Below, piece after piece: positions 4,850-6,031 of a stretch of DNA of 6,031 bases. The DNA lies in contig JAUYBK010000196.1 in the NCBI GenBank assembly GCA_030693105.1, positions 1 to 6,031 of the forward strand, given 5' to 3'. The stretch's first letter is position 1. Each line of letters opens with the position of its first letter. Under the pieces are notes generated by a model, which saw nothing but the letters and a program-made list of their open reading frames with translations, was not told the DNA's origin and did not search any database. This DNA comes from Methanobacteriaceae archaeon. Its GTDB lineage: Archaea > Methanobacteriota > Methanobacteria > Methanobacteriales > Methanobacteriaceae. A program made the translations under genes and the position numbers.

Positions 4850-5188
4850 ATGATGAAAAAAATAGTACTAATAGTTCTAATAGTCTTAATAACTGCTTCT
4901 GTAAGCATATCGGGATGTATAAATCTCAATGAACCCACCAATTCATCATCTACCAACAACCCCACCACTGAACTCAATAAAACATCCCAGAACTCCAACA
5001 CCCAGAAAACAACTACTACCAAAACAACCACCAACAATAAAAAGACCTGTCCCGAATGTGGTGGAATTGGCATCTGTTCCTCCTGTGATGGCAGCGGAAT
5101 GATCGATGGCAGAGAATGTATCAGTTGCGGTGGCAATGGTGTTTGTCCCGCCTGTCTGGGAGAAGGATGGGTACCCACCCACCAATAA
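4850..5188 (+). CDS. Lipoprotein with a DnaJ-type CxxCxGxG zinc-binding module
   Basis: 112 residues; the second ATG (4853) is seven bases from the AGAGGGG ribosome binding site and may be the true start, with loss of one Met. Residues 1-23 are a signal peptide (MMKK, a hydrophobic stretch, then SISGC) with lipobox Cys23 for membrane anchoring. Residues 24-65 are a Thr/Asn/Ser-rich linker with N-glycosylation sequons (NSS at 31, NKT at 43), typical of archaeal surface proteins. Residues 67-106 carry four motifs: CPECGGIG, CSSCDGSG, CISCGGNG and CPACLGEG. That is the full set of eight cysteines that binds two zinc ions in DnaJ, here much shortened between repeats and without any J-domain. In DnaJ this region binds unfolded protein and has thiol redox activity. 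An extracytoplasmic folding, redox or metal role here is inference. A membrane-protein gene follows after 14 bases. Confidence 0.85.
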   Translation: MMKKIVLIVLIVLITASVSISGCINLNEPTNSSSTNNPTTELNKTSQNSNTQKTTTTKTTTNNKKTCPECGGIGICSSCDGSGMIDGRECISCGGNGVCPACLGEGWVPTHQ

Positions 5189-5189
5189 C

Positions 5190-5200
5190 GAGAGGTGATT
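5190..5200 (+). promoter_or_regulatory. Strong ribosome binding site that fixes the DUF998 start
   Basis: GAGAGGTGATT matches nearly the whole anti-Shine-Dalgarno sequence of methanogens and sits just before the ATG at 5203. It rules out the longer open frame beginning at 5116, which would overlap the lipoprotein's zinc module by 73 bases in another frame. Confidence 0.75.
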
Positions 5201-5202
5201 TC

Positions 5203-5868
5203 ATGAAATTTCAAAGGGGAAGCCAATTCCATCCCGCTAAGGATTACTATAAAATTGCTGGAATTATCCTGCTAATTGGTTGCCTGCAGTTTTTACTGGC
5301 AGTCACTCTGGCAGAAACACAGTTCCCCGGATACAGCACGGCAAAAAATACTCTCAGTGACCTGGGAGGTGCCCTACCCGCGGTAGAACCATCGGCCACC
5401 ATCTTCAACCTCAGCGTTATCCTGCTGGGAATTTTATGCCTATCAGCAGTTTATTTAATCCTCAAAAGTGGCGGCTGCCGGCTTTTCTCATCCTGTCTAG
5501 CCCTTTCTGCCCTAGGTGCCGTGGGAGTGGGAATATTTCCCGGATACTCCGGGGGAACACACGTCCTTTTCGCCATGATGACCTTTATCTTTGGGAGTTT
5601 AGCCGTCATATTCAGTTACCGGCTAGGCCTCAACATCCCCATGGTAATTGTTTCCCTGGGAACCGGATTAATAGCCCTCTTAACTATTCTATCGATATTC
5701 ATAGGGGGTGATGGAACCACCAACCCCTTAGTAGCATTCCTGGGAGTGGGCGGCACCGAACGGTTCATTGTTTATCCTATACTCTTTTATCTAACTGCTT
5801 TAGGAGGTTATCTCACCAGTCGGGGAAAGGACTGGGTTAGGATAAGGTTTACAGATGGATATTTTTAG
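5203..5868 (+). CDS. DUF998 family integral membrane protein
   Basis: 221 residues with about six membrane helices: 17-36, 66-88, 95-112, 119-138, 146-168 and 185-205. DUF998 marks are visible: FPGYSTAKNTLSDLGG after helix 1, an IFNLSVILLG helix 2, GIFPGYSGGTHVLFA between helices 3 and 4, and VGGTERFIVYP at helix 6. The repeated FPGYS (41-45 and 112-116) shows the paired layout of the family. The molecular function of DUF998 is not established. The conserved SDLG and GxxERxxxYP motifs lie at the membrane surface and could bind a ligand or lipid. It is the second gene of a two-gene unit with the lipoprotein, so the two may work together at the cell surface (inference). Its base composition is richer in G and C than the left half of the window. 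Confidence 0.85.
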   Translation: MKFQRGSQFHPAKDYYKIAGIILLIGCLQFLLAVTLAETQFPGYSTAKNTLSDLGGALPAVEPSATIFNLSVILLGILCLSAVYLILKSGGCRLFSSCLALSALGAVGVGIFPGYSGGTHVLFAMMTFIFGSLAVIFSYRLGLNIPMVIVSLGTGLIALLTILSIFIGGDGTTNPLVAFLGVGGTERFIVYPILFYLTALGGYLTSRGKDWVRIRFTDGYF

Positions 5869-5959
5869 TAAGGTAGTTAAATAGAGAGTTAATCTTTTCC
5901 AAGCACCCCCTTCCAGCAAAAAGTTAGTCAATTAAACCATTATGGCAAATTTCCTCTTC

Positions 5960-6031
5960 CTAAAAAAGAACCTTCTCCAGTTCCCTTAAGTTCCCGGCAA
6001 TGAAGGCCTCCGCCTGGGGGTCAGCCAGTAT
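5960..6031 (-). CDS. C-terminal end of an unidentified protein
   Basis: The minus strand is open from the window edge to a TAG at 5962-5960 and gives 23 residues, ILADPQAEAFIAGN then LRELEKVLF. The amphipathic helix and codon pattern look real. It converges with the DUF998 gene across a 91-base gap that shows no other feature. Too little is present to name a family. Confidence 0.5.
   Translation of the reverse strand: MLADPQAEAFIAGNLRELEKVLF

Noticed and set aside
5116..5202. Longer start for the DUF998 protein
   Set aside because: It would overlap the lipoprotein zinc module in another frame, and a near-perfect ribosome binding site marks the ATG at 5203.
4837..5232. 131-codon minus-strand open frame over the lipoprotein
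   Set aside because: Its Pro/Val-rich product is the antisense of the Thr/Asn-rich linker and CxxCxGxG repeats; it has no start signals or family features.

Overview
The window looks like chromosomal DNA of a methanogenic archaeon, most likely a member of the Methanobacteriales (Methanobacterium-like). The evidence is an AT-rich background, archaeal TATA boxes about 25 bases before predicted transcript starts, ribosome binding sites of the GGAGGTGAT type, oligo-T stretches in place of hairpin terminators, a soluble REC-PAS-HisKA_2 kinase, and a DUF998 membrane protein. The genus is an inference from style and gene content; there is no rRNA or other marker gene.

Left part (1-1526, minus strand): an endonuclease/exonuclease/phosphatase (EEP) family gene runs off the left edge and carries an in-frame TAG at codon 24. 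Upstream of it lies an MNT/HEPN-type pair. A HEPN-like gene has an in-frame TAA at codon 88, after which the same frame stays open and protein-like for 26 codons. It then overlaps by 11 bases an intact MNT-type nucleotidyltransferase gene. The control region (1527-1778) holds two near-identical palindromes, GTTATCAYATAAC, 62 bases apart.

Centre (1779-3050, plus strand): a 300-residue OB-fold/HD-domain protein resembling the YhaM 3'-5' exoribonuclease is followed 11 bases later by a 45-codon gene for a protein with nine cysteines. That small gene seems to have lost its last 17 or so codons to a one-base frameshift. An oligo-T region ends this unit.

Right-centre (3051-4734, minus strand): a 58-residue solitary HicB-like protein lies downstream of a 463-residue REC-PAS-HisKA_2-HATPase sensor kinase. 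The kinase promoter carries a perfect 8-3-8 palindrome directly beside its TATA box. Two 12-base palindromes precede hicB.

Right part (4795-5868, plus strand): a two-gene unit, divergent from the kinase, encodes a lipoprotein with a DnaJ-type four-times CxxCxGxG zinc-binding module and a six-helix DUF998 membrane protein. The last 72 bases hold the C-terminal end of an unidentified minus-strand gene.

The most notable features are the three interrupted reading frames within about 2.9 kb, the palindromic operator candidates, the small cysteine-rich gene, and the surface-anchored DnaJ-like zinc module. I see no tRNA, rRNA, CRISPR array or transposase.
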